11,279 nt of DNA from contig JAJYMU010000036.1 of the NCBI GenBank assembly GCA_021786655.1, positions 1 to 11,279 on the forward strand. Direction: 5' to 3'. The position numbers were made by a program, and so were the translations under genes. Below are positions 5,134 through 11,279 of the stretch, piece by piece (within the stretch, counting starts at the first letter, position 1; each line of letters opens with the position of its first letter). This DNA comes from Bacteroidota bacterium (GTDB taxonomy: Bacteria > Bacteroidota > Ignavibacteria > Ignavibacteriales > Melioribacteraceae). The notes below the pieces were generated by a model. The model worked only from the letters and a program-made list of their open reading frames with translations. It was not told the DNA's origin and did no database searches.

Positions 5134-6081
5134 ATGAAAATCAACAGAAAAAGTTTTATAAAGAAAAGTTCTTTAGCGCTTGCCGGTGCAATCCTTCCGC
5201 CTCTTTTTTTCAAGAACGACACGCAAGCCGAACCGTCAATCAAACTGAACCACAAACCCGAGCCGGAAAAATGGAAGGACAATGACCTCACCATCGCATG
5301 GATTGGTCATTCAACGGTTCTCATAAATTTTTTCGGCAAGTGGATTCTTACAGACCCGGTTTTGTTTGACCGCATTGGTCTTTACTTTTTCGGCGGAAGC
5401 ATTGGTCCAGAACGCGTAACGCCTCCAGCACTTCAAGTTTGGGAATTTCCTAAACCCGATGTAATTCTTCTTTCGCATGCACACATGGACCACATGGATT
5501 ACCCGACACTGCGCGCATTCGCAAAAAATTATCCTAACGAAATTGATGTTGTTACTGCATACCTAACGAAAGATGTTATCGAAGGTTTACCATGGAAATC
5601 TTTAACTGTTTTGGATTGGGGACAAGAAAAAGTTGTGAATGATATTCATTTCAAAGCGAACGAGGTAAAACATTTCGGGTGGCGTTTCCCTTGGGAGAAA
5701 GACCGCTCTCGCGGATACATGAAAGACGGCCGGAGCTATAATGCATATTTGATTGAGCGCAACGGCAAGAAAATTTTGTTCGGTGGCGATACTTCTTTAA
5801 CCGACAAGTTGAAACCGCTCAAAGATGAAAAGATTGAAGTTGCCATTATGCCGATCGGCGCATACAATCCTTGGATAAGAAACCATTGCAATCCAGAGCA
5901 AGCGCTTCAAATGGCAAACGAGATTGGCGCAAAATATTTTATCCCGATTCACACAAAAACTTTTAAGCAAAGTGCGGAGCCGTTTAACGAACCGATTGAT
6001 TGGATGAAACGTGTTGCGCCGAATTACAATATTAGAATTGGCCTCGAAGAAATCGGTCAAACTTTTGTATTAAACGAATAA
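5134..6081 (+). CDS. Exported metallo-beta-lactamase-fold hydrolase (NAPE-PLD/UlaG-like)
   Basis: 315 residues. The metal site is visible: His115, His117, Asp119 and His120 in LLSHAHMDHMD, His180 in EVKHFGW, Asp219 in LFGGDTS and His273 in IPIHTKTF. The layout IGHSTVLINF (57-66), ILTDPVLFDR (71-80), ERVTPP (93-98) and GAYNPW (242-247) resembles the NAPE-hydrolysing phospholipase D group of the superfamily, but the substrate cannot be deduced. The N-terminus NRKSFIKKSSLALAGAILPP looks like a Tat signal with RK in place of the usual RR, followed by a hydrophobic stretch; a Sec or lipoprotein leader is less likely because there is no Cys. It is probably periplasmic. No good Shine-Dalgarno precedes ATG 5134, so translation may depend on coupling to, or an AT-rich leader after, the TPM gene 49 bp upstream. 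Confidence 0.85.
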   Translation: MKINRKSFIKKSSLALAGAILPPLFFKNDTQAEPSIKLNHKPEPEKWKDNDLTIAWIGHSTVLINFFGKWILTDPVLFDRIGLYFFGGSIGPERVTPPALQVWEFPKPDVILLSHAHMDHMDYPTLRAFAKNYPNEIDVVTAYLTKDVIEGLPWKSLTVLDWGQEKVVNDIHFKANEVKHFGWRFPWEKDRSRGYMKDGRSYNAYLIERNGKKILFGGDTSLTDKLKPLKDEKIEVAIMPIGAYNPWIRNHCNPEQALQMANEIGAKYFIPIHTKTFKQSAEPFNEPIDWMKRVAPNYNIRIGLEEIGQTFVLNE

Positions 6082-6096
6082 TTGGGGAGAGTTAAG

Positions 6097-6570
6097 ATGA
6101 CAACTAGTGAAAAATTAGCGAATGAACTCCACCTTTCTGTTTTTGGCGATCCATGGCACGGCGCATCATTAGAGGTAATTTTAAAAGATGTTACCTACAA
6201 ACAAGCATTCAACAAACCGATTAAAAACGCTCACAGCATAGTTGAACTTACGCTTCACATTGATGCATGGACTCAAGAAGTTCTAGATCGGCTGAACGGA
6301 AAAGTTCATCACGAACCTTCCGTCGGCGATTGGCCGAATCCAACCGGGAATTCAGAAAAATATTGGAACGACACGAAGCAGCAATTGTACGACGACACAA
6401 ACAAACTAATTGCTGTGCTGAAAAACTTTCCTACTGAGAACTTAAACAAAATTGTGGGGAGCGAAAGAAACGCAGCGGCCGGAACTGGATATACATTCGA
6501 GTTCATGATCTCCGGGTTGCTGCAGCACAATGCTTATCACGGCGGACAGATTTCTTTGCTAAAGAAATAA
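6097..6570 (+). CDS. DinB-like (DinB/YfiT superfamily) four-helix protein
   Basis: 157 residues from ATG 6097. I prefer this start to the TTG at 6082 because GGGGAGA (6084-6090) is correctly spaced for 6097 and would fall inside the longer frame. The three histidines expected to bind a divalent metal are His54 (ELTLHIDAW), His144 and His148 (LLQHNAYHGGQI, the most conserved motif of the family). Tryptophans in WTQEVLDRLNGK and WNDTKQQLYDD fit the helical bundle. Members include thiol-dependent transferases and many uncharacterised stress-linked proteins; the name does not imply DNA repair. The gene starts 15 bp after the metallo-hydrolase stop, so the two are likely cotranscribed, but a functional link is not obvious. 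Confidence 0.88.
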   Translation: MTTSEKLANELHLSVFGDPWHGASLEVILKDVTYKQAFNKPIKNAHSIVELTLHIDAWTQEVLDRLNGKVHHEPSVGDWPNPTGNSEKYWNDTKQQLYDDTNKLIAVLKNFPTENLNKIVGSERNAAAGTGYTFEFMISGLLQHNAYHGGQISLLKK

Positions 6571-6764
6571 AATTCTTATTTCAGACTACTATTGGTGCGG
6601 TGGTCGAACAGCAATTCTACTTTTCTTTCGCTTTGCTAACCTTTAAACTATATTAATCGTACAAAAAAGATTCTTTTTGCCACGTTGCCGGATACAGCGA
6701 TTATTTTGTTGATCTCGGTATAGATTTTCAAAATGAATCTCCAATTGACAGAAAGGACGGAATC

Positions 6765-8159
6765 ATGTTCAACTCAAAAATTTATGTTGATCGCAGAAAC
6801 CATTTAAAAAAACAAATCGGCAGCGGATTAATTTTATTTCTCGGCAACAGCGAAGCGCCGATGAACTACAGTGATAACGGTTACCGTTTCAGACAAGACA
6901 GCACTTTTCTTTATTATTTTGGATTGGATTTCCCGGACTTTGCAGCGTTGATCGACGTTGACGAGAATAAAGAAATTATTTTCGGAAATGATTTTTCTCT
7001 TGACGACACCGTGTGGATGGGTCCACAGCCAACGGTTAAAAAGCGTGCCGCAAAAAGCGGTATCCAATCGACGGCAAACTTAGATCAACTATTCACGATG
7101 TGCGGCAATGCCGTTAAACAAGGGAGAAAAATTCATTTCATTCCCCAGTATCGCCATGATAATATTTTGATGATTCATAAACTTCTCGGTCTTGCGCCTA
7201 AACGAGTTAATGAGTACGCATCCACTAAATTAATAAAGGCTGTTGCAGAGCAGCGCTATATTAAATCGAAAGAAGAACTCGACGAAATTGAAAAAGCAAT
7301 TGAAATTTCTTACGCAATGCAAACCACCGCAATGCGTTTTGCAAAACCGGGGATGTATGAACGTGAAGTTGCCGGATTTATCGAAGGACTTGCTCTTTCG
7401 CTCGGCAATGGACTCGCATTCCCAACAATTTTTTCGCGGCACGGAGAAACGCTTCATAATCATTATCACGGCAACAGATTGAAAGACGGCGATCTAGTTG
7501 TGAATGATTCCGGCGCCGAAACGGTTATGCACTACGCGGGTGATATCACCCGCACTTTTCCCGTGAGCGGAAAATTTACTCCTCAGCAAAAAGAAATTTA
7601 TGAGCTCGTTCTTATTTCTCAACTCACCGCTATTTCGGAAATTAAGCCGGGAAGAAACTTCAAAGATGTTCATCTCAAAACCGCAACGGTGATTGCCGAA
7701 GGTCTGAAAGCTTTCGGTTTCATGAAAGGTAATATTAAAACAGCCGTTGAAGCCGGCGCGCATGCGTTGTTCTTCCCGCACGGATTGGGACACTTGATGG
7801 GTCTCGATGTTCATGACATGGAAAACTTCGGCGAGAATAATTTTGGGTATGACGAAAAAACAAAACGCAGCACGCAATTCGGATTGAAGTATTTGCGCTT
7901 TGCCCGCCCGCTTGTTCCGGGAATTGTTCTAACCGTGGAACCTGGAATTTATTTTATCCCGCAGTTAATCGATAAATGGCAAGGCGAGAAAAAATTCACC
8001 GAGTTCATCAACTATAAAAAAGTTAATCAGTATAGAAGTTTCGGCGGAATTAGAATTGAAGATGATATAGTCGTAACAAAAAAAGGATGCCGCGTTCTCG
8101 GCAAACCTATTCCCAAAGCCGTTGAAGATGTTGAAGCAGTTGCATCAGATAAAATTTAA
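6765..8159 (+). CDS. M24B metallopeptidase, prolidase-like (Xaa-Pro dipeptidase / aminopeptidase P group)
   Basis: 464 residues. An N-terminal creatinase-like domain (about 1-150) has the NGYRFRQDSTFLYYFGLDFP block. The C-terminal pita-bread domain (about 175-445) has the five metal ligands Asp248 (VVNDSG), Asp260 (YAGDITRTF), His343 (HGLGHLMG), Glu392 (TVEPGIYF) and Glu432 (GIRIEDD), with His350 in LDVHD. The C-terminal stretch from LRFARPLVPGIVLTVEPG through FGGIRIEDDIVVT resembles eukaryotic prolidase (PEPD) more than bacterial MetAP, pointing to cleavage of X-Pro or X-Hyp bonds. Aminopeptidase P activity is the main alternative. No signal peptide is present, so it would act on imported peptides. 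It is the first gene of a four-gene operon, with AAAGGA (6752-6757) before its ATG, and would supply proline and hydroxyproline to the genes that follow. No promoter could be assigned in the preceding 194 bp. Confidence 0.93.
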   Translation: MFNSKIYVDRRNHLKKQIGSGLILFLGNSEAPMNYSDNGYRFRQDSTFLYYFGLDFPDFAALIDVDENKEIIFGNDFSLDDTVWMGPQPTVKKRAAKSGIQSTANLDQLFTMCGNAVKQGRKIHFIPQYRHDNILMIHKLLGLAPKRVNEYASTKLIKAVAEQRYIKSKEELDEIEKAIEISYAMQTTAMRFAKPGMYEREVAGFIEGLALSLGNGLAFPTIFSRHGETLHNHYHGNRLKDGDLVVNDSGAETVMHYAGDITRTFPVSGKFTPQQKEIYELVLISQLTAISEIKPGRNFKDVHLKTATVIAEGLKAFGFMKGNIKTAVEAGAHALFFPHGLGHLMGLDVHDMENFGENNFGYDEKTKRSTQFGLKYLRFARPLVPGIVLTVEPGIYFIPQLIDKWQGEKKFTEFINYKKVNQYRSFGGIRIEDDIVVTKKGCRVLGKPIPKAVEDVEAVASDKI

Positions 8160-8164
8160 TATGC

Positions 8165-9217
8165 ATGACATTCACATCACACTTTCATAAGATAGCCGGA
8201 TGGATTCCGCCTGACGATTGGGCGGAAGTTGAAACGATTGATGCTCACACGGCTGGTGAACCGCTACGAATTATTCTCAGCGGACTTCCTGAAATCAAAG
8301 GCGATACGATTTTAGAAAAACGCCGCTATATGAAAGATCATTTCGATTATCTCCGCACTTCTCTTATGTTCGAGCCGCGCGGACACGCCGACATGTACGG
8401 CTGCATTATTACACGGCCCGTTACCAGCGAAGCTGATCTCGGGGTAATCTTTCTTCACAATGAAGGCTACAGCACAATGTGCGGGCACGGAATTATTGCC
8501 ATTACAAAAGTTGTTCTTGAAACCGGAATGTTTGAAACAACAGAACATGTAACCACAATCAAAATTGATTCGCCCGCCGGCTTGATCACGTCACATGCAA
8601 AAGTTAAGAATGGAAAAATTGAATCGGTCTATTTTGAAAATGTCCCGTCGTTCGTTTACGCGGTTGATCAAACTGTTGATGTGCCGAAACTTGGAAAGAT
8701 AAATTTCGATATTGCATTCGGCGGAGCGTTTTACGCTTTCGTGAAAGCTGAGCAACTAGGGTTAAGAATGCACGAGGGCGAATTCCGCGAGTTAATAGAA
8801 AAAGGGATGATGATTAAACATGCGGTGATGAAAAACTTTCCTATCAAGCATCCTTTCGATGAAGATTTGAGTTTTCTCTACGGAACAATTTTCTACGGAC
8901 AACCGTTAAGTAAGAATGCGGACAGCCGTAATGTTTGCATTTTCGCCGAAGGTGAAGTTGACCGGAGTCCAACTGGAACCGGTGTGAGCGCACGAATGGC
9001 TCTTCATTTTTCAAAAGGCGAGATAAAGATCAATCAACCAATGATTATTGAAAGCATCATTGGCAGCAAGTTCACAGGAAAAGTTTTAGGGACAACCAAA
9101 TTCGGCAAATACGACGCGGTTATTCCTCAAGTTGAAGGAAACGCTTTCATCACCGGCAAAAATACTTTTTACATTAATCCGAATGATCCTCTCAAAAACG
9201 GATTTATTTTACGCTGA
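8165..9217 (+). CDS. Proline racemase family: trans-3-hydroxy-L-proline dehydratase (Cys/Thr type)
   Basis: A 350-residue member of the proline racemase fold. Family motifs are IDAHTAGEPLRI (25-36), the first catalytic site MCGHGII with Cys106, and the second site DRSPTGTGVSAR with Thr270. Proline racemase and 4-hydroxyproline 2-epimerase have Cys at both sites; the Cys/Thr pair is the mark of trans-3-hydroxy-L-proline dehydratase, as in human L3HYPDH. It would convert trans-3-hydroxy-L-proline to 1-pyrroline-2-carboxylate, which a separate reductase makes into proline. trans-3-Hydroxyproline occurs mainly in collagens. It begins 5 bp after the prolidase stop without a strong Shine-Dalgarno, so coupling is likely. 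An ATG at 8161 is out of frame. The specificity call rests on the Thr; racemase activity is not expected without the second Cys. Confidence 0.88.
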   Translation: MTFTSHFHKIAGWIPPDDWAEVETIDAHTAGEPLRIILSGLPEIKGDTILEKRRYMKDHFDYLRTSLMFEPRGHADMYGCIITRPVTSEADLGVIFLHNEGYSTMCGHGIIAITKVVLETGMFETTEHVTTIKIDSPAGLITSHAKVKNGKIESVYFENVPSFVYAVDQTVDVPKLGKINFDIAFGGAFYAFVKAEQLGLRMHEGEFRELIEKGMMIKHAVMKNFPIKHPFDEDLSFLYGTIFYGQPLSKNADSRNVCIFAEGEVDRSPTGTGVSARMALHFSKGEIKINQPMIIESIIGSKFTGKVLGTTKFGKYDAVIPQVEGNAFITGKNTFYINPNDPLKNGFILR

Positions 9218-9275
9218 TCTTTCAAAAGATAATTCGAAAGAATAACTTTGCATAGGAACTGGAAAGGAAACTGAA

Positions 9276-10205
9276 GTGAGTCTATCCCGCAGCATTCTTC
9301 TTTGGGCTTCCGAGAATTCATGGATGCGTTACCATGTTCCCCGATGGGGATTTGTAAAAAGCGCAGTTAAAAAGTTTATGCCCGGTGAACGCGTTGAAGA
9401 TTCGCTTCGTGCTGCCGATAAGTTTCGCGCCTCATCGATCACAACCGTTTTCACTAGACTTGGCGAAAACATAACCGATCTTTCCGAAGGGCTTGCCGTA
9501 CGCGATCATTATCTTGATCTGATCGATAAAATTTCGACGAACAAACTCGATGTGGAAATTTCTCTCAAACTTACACAGCTCGGATTTGATTTATCATTTG
9601 ATGAAACTTATGAGCGATTTAAGACTATTGCTGACAAAGTAAAAAACAAACTCGGTAACGTGATCTGGATTGACATGGAATCCAGCTCGTACACCGGGAA
9701 GACGATCGAATTCTACAAAAAGATTAAGAGTGAATTCGACAATGTCGGTTTATGTCTGCAAGCTTATTTGCTGAGTGCTGAAGATGATTTGAATGATTTG
9801 TTAAGGTTAAATTCTCACATACGTCTTGTGAAGGGCGCATATAAAGAACCGCACGGAATTGTTTTTGCAGAAAAGAAAAAAGTTGATCAGAATTATTTTG
9901 AACTCGCAAAGAAAATGTTGAGCGTATCAAAAGAAAAAAATATACGCACGGTTTTCGGTACGCACGACGAAAAATTAATCTTGCAAATTAGACAAGAAGC
10001 CGATCTTCTGGGTATCTCAAACGAGCAGTTGGAGTTTCATATGCTGTACGGAATCAAGTTGGAATTCCAGAAAGAACTCGCCAAGCGAGGCAATAAGCTG
10101 CGTGTGCTGATCAGTTACGGCGAATTTTGGTATCCGTGGTACATGAGACGACTTGCGGAGCGTCCGGCAAATGTTTGGTTTGTTTTGAAGAATATGTTTT
10201 CATAG
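9276..10205 (+). CDS. Monofunctional FAD-dependent proline dehydrogenase, likely able to use hydroxyproline
   Basis: A 309-residue beta8/alpha8 PRODH of the short Bacillus/Thermus type without a P5C-dehydrogenase domain. Visible motifs: SLKLTQLG with Lys98, WIDMESS with Asp133, RLVKGAY (183-189) with Leu184 and Tyr189, FGTHDE (228-232), EFHMLYG (253-259) and the carboxylate-binding pair Arg291-Arg292 in MRRLAERPAN. In the usual RVYVPYG motif this protein reads RVLISYG (276-282): Leu278 replaces the tyrosine equivalent to Tyr540 of E. coli PutA. That residue is known to favour proline over hydroxyproline, and it is also replaced in hydroxyproline-oxidising PRODH2. A 4-hydroxyproline substrate is therefore plausible. 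The start is GTG 9276, supported by a purine-rich GGAAAGGAAA (9261-9270). It would pass electrons to membrane quinone. A P5C dehydrogenase must be encoded elsewhere. Confidence 0.93.
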   Translation: MSLSRSILLWASENSWMRYHVPRWGFVKSAVKKFMPGERVEDSLRAADKFRASSITTVFTRLGENITDLSEGLAVRDHYLDLIDKISTNKLDVEISLKLTQLGFDLSFDETYERFKTIADKVKNKLGNVIWIDMESSSYTGKTIEFYKKIKSEFDNVGLCLQAYLLSAEDDLNDLLRLNSHIRLVKGAYKEPHGIVFAEKKKVDQNYFELAKKMLSVSKEKNIRTVFGTHDEKLILQIRQEADLLGISNEQLEFHMLYGIKLEFQKELAKRGNKLRVLISYGEFWYPWYMRRLAERPANVWFVLKNMFS

Positions 10206-10229
10206 TAATAATGGAATAGAAGGATTAAA

Positions 10230-11117
10230 ATGAAATTACTACACGGCATCATGCCTCCAATCGCAACACCATTTGTGAACGACGAAGTTGCATACGATAA
10301 GCTTGCACAAAATTTTTCAAGATGGAACAAGACCGGGCTCAGCGGATACGTCGTTATGGGTTCCAATGGTGAAAGTGTTTTCCTTACGCGCGAAGAAAAG
10401 CTAAACCTTATAGAAGCGGTAAAGAAAAATATTGCCGGCGATAAATTGTTGATTGCCGGAACAGGATCAGATTCAATCAAAGAAACAATTTCACTTTCCA
10501 ACGACGCAGCGGACCGCGGTGCAGATTATGTTTTGATTCTTACTCCGTCGTTTTACAAATCTGAAATGAAACCGGCAGCGTACATAAAATATTTTTCTGC
10601 TGTCGCCGATAAAACTAAAGTACCGGTTGTCATCTACAACGTACCAAAGTTCACCGGTGTTGATATCGAAGCCGAAACGGTCGCAAAACTCGCCGAGCAC
10701 AAAAACATTGTTGGAATAAAAAACAGTTCGGAAAATATTCGTCAGACAACAGAAATAATCGATCAGACACCGAAAGATTTTATTACGATAGTTGGGACGG
10801 CATCGGTTTTATACTCTGGAATATCTGCTGGAGCAGACGGCGGTATTCTTGCCCTTGCAAACATTGCGCCTAATGAGTGCATCCAAATTCAAAAATTTGT
10901 TGATGAAGGAAAACACAAAGAAGCGCTCGAACTTCAGAAGAAGATGCTGCCGGTTAACAAAGCAATAACCGCAAAGTACGGTGTTGCCGGATTGAAAGCC
11001 GCAATGGATACGCTTGGTTATTTCGGCGGCGAGCCGCGCTCTCCGTTGTCAGTTCTGAATGACTCGGGTAAACAAGAATTGAAGCAAATTCTAATCACTG
11101 CAGACTTGTTGCGTTAA
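10230..11117 (+). CDS. DapA-superfamily aldolase, HOGA1-like (probable 4-hydroxy-2-oxoglutarate aldolase)
   Basis: A 295-residue class I (Schiff-base) aldolase of the DHDPS/NAL superfamily. The imine-forming Lys164 lies in NIVGIKNSS and the catalytic Tyr136 in VVIYNVP. The carboxylate loop is GSNGE (44-48), as in HOGA1, where true DHDPS has GTTGE. The DHDPS arginine that binds aspartate semialdehyde (after YNVP) is Phe141 here, arguing against lysine biosynthesis. Other HOGA1-like blocks are VGIKNSS, GADGGILALANIAP (201-214) and YFGGEPRSPL (264-273). Predicted reaction: 4-hydroxy-2-oxoglutarate to pyruvate and glyoxylate, the last step of hydroxyproline breakdown. Alternatives are a 2-keto-3-deoxy-sugar-acid aldolase or the pyrroline-4-hydroxy-2-carboxylate deaminase of the D-hydroxyproline route. 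AGAAGGA (10218-10224) precedes the ATG, 24 bp after the PRODH stop. Confidence 0.85.
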   Translation: MKLLHGIMPPIATPFVNDEVAYDKLAQNFSRWNKTGLSGYVVMGSNGESVFLTREEKLNLIEAVKKNIAGDKLLIAGTGSDSIKETISLSNDAADRGADYVLILTPSFYKSEMKPAAYIKYFSAVADKTKVPVVIYNVPKFTGVDIEAETVAKLAEHKNIVGIKNSSENIRQTTEIIDQTPKDFITIVGTASVLYSGISAGADGGILALANIAPNECIQIQKFVDEGKHKEALELQKKMLPVNKAITAKYGVAGLKAAMDTLGYFGGEPRSPLSVLNDSGKQELKQILITADLLR

Positions 11118-11124
11118 AATTATT

Positions 11125-11146
11125 GTAGGGGAGAGTCTGTGACTCC
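11125..11146 (+). repeat. REP-like GTAG-headed hairpin
   Basis: GTAG (11125-11128) is followed by a stem with GAGTC (11132-11136) and GACTC (11140-11144) around TGT, extended outward by G-C pairs with a one-base offset. The centre GTCTGTGAC closely matches GTCTATGAC and GTTTGTGAC in the two repeats at 839-899, so these belong to one family. It lies 7 bp past the aldolase stop, without a T-tract. Confidence 0.6.
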
Positions 11147-11183
11147 AATGCTGTCGGGTTTAGGTTAATAGACTTTGGACTAA

Positions 11184-11197
11184 TTCGCCGAGGCGAA
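11184..11197. repeat. Short palindrome TTCGCC-GA-GGCGAA
   Basis: TTCGCC (11184-11189) and GGCGAA (11192-11197) form a 6-bp inverted repeat with a 2-bp centre. Related CGCCT/AGGCG arms occur in the larger repeat just downstream, so it may be a fragment of the same repeat population. No function can be assigned. Confidence 0.4.
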
Positions 11198-11220
11198 CCA
11201 ATGAGAAAAGGTTTGTTTAG

Positions 11221-11276
11221 TAACCCCACGCTTACCCGCTTCGCCTTGCGGCTTACGAGGCGAGAGCGTGGGGTTA
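11221..11276. repeat. Large inverted repeat at the right edge
   Basis: TAACCCCACGCT (11221-11232) and AGCGTGGGGTTA (11265-11276) are perfect 12-bp inverted repeats. Inside them CGCCT and AGGCG form a second stem around TGCGGCTTACG. The whole 56 bp could fold into a long hairpin with an internal bulge. It looks like a dispersed repeat; no open reading frame crosses it, and too few bases follow to judge whether a T-tract makes it a terminator. Confidence 0.65.
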
Positions 11277-11279
11277 GAA

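Noticed and set aside
6082..6096. TTG start extending the DinB-like protein by five residues
   Set aside because: The Shine-Dalgarno GGGGAGA lies inside this extension and is correctly spaced for the ATG at 6097.
6571..6764. Promoter for the hydroxyproline operon
   Set aside because: Several AT-rich stretches such as TATATTAAT and TTGCCA occur, but none gave a -35/-10 or TTG/TAnnTTTG pair with acceptable spacing, so none is claimed.
7494..7877. 127-codon minus-strand frame within the prolidase gene
   Set aside because: It is a shadow of a gene with intact catalytic motifs, with no independent start signal or known domain.
839..11276. CRISPR array made from the recurring palindromes
   Set aside because: The copies are not regularly spaced, differ in sequence, lie kilobases apart and have no cas genes nearby; REP-type repeats explain them.

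Overview
The window is a bacterial chromosome fragment. Its genes and repeats suggest the Bacteroidota/Ignavibacteria/Chlorobi side of the tree: a PorV/PorQ-type outer-membrane barrel protein, a lysine- and asparagine-rich coding style, GTAG-headed palindromic repeats and a REP-associated transposase relic. This placement is inferred; there is no rRNA or other marker gene. The first nine bases match the end of the common Illumina adapter, so the left edge is probably a contig end.

Left half, minus strand (about 1-4210). Reading from right to left there is a 2,3-bisphosphoglycerate-dependent phosphoglycerate mutase (gpmA), a PorV/PorQ-like outer-membrane protein ending in a clear hairpin-plus-T terminator, a 2-Cys peroxiredoxin, and a small putative lipoprotein. 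The peroxiredoxin stop codon abuts the lipoprotein start. The lipoprotein gene has taken a 144-bp palindromic repeat in frame just after codon 3. Next come an ECF sigma factor with a TTG start and, translationally coupled to it, the 5' part of an exported protein that runs off the window.

Middle (4207-6764). The divergent intergenic region holds a decayed C-terminal piece of a REP-associated tyrosine transposase (RAYT). Plus-strand genes follow for a TPM-domain protein, an exported NAPE-PLD/UlaG-like metallo-beta-lactamase-fold hydrolase and a DinB-like four-helix protein.

Right half (6765-11117). Four closely spaced plus-strand genes form the most interesting part: a prolidase-like M24B peptidase, a Cys/Thr-type trans-3-hydroxy-L-proline dehydratase, a monofunctional proline dehydrogenase, and a DapA-superfamily aldolase resembling human 4-hydroxy-2-oxoglutarate aldolase (HOGA1). 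Together they look like a collagen-type iminopeptide and hydroxyproline salvage operon. Each enzyme matches a human step (PEPD, L3HYPDH, PRODH2, HOGA1). In the proline dehydrogenase, Leu278 replaces the active-site tyrosine that normally favours proline over hydroxyproline. This fits a hydroxyproline role, though the substrate is inferred. The aldehyde dehydrogenase, aminotransferase and pyrroline-2-carboxylate reductase that would complete the route are not in the window.

Repeats occur throughout the intergenic DNA: GTAG-headed REP-like hairpins (839-899, 2248-2271, 11125-11146, and a variant at 4315-4338), a 148-bp terminal-inverted-repeat element (1440-1587), a hairpin after gpmA and a large inverted repeat at the right edge.
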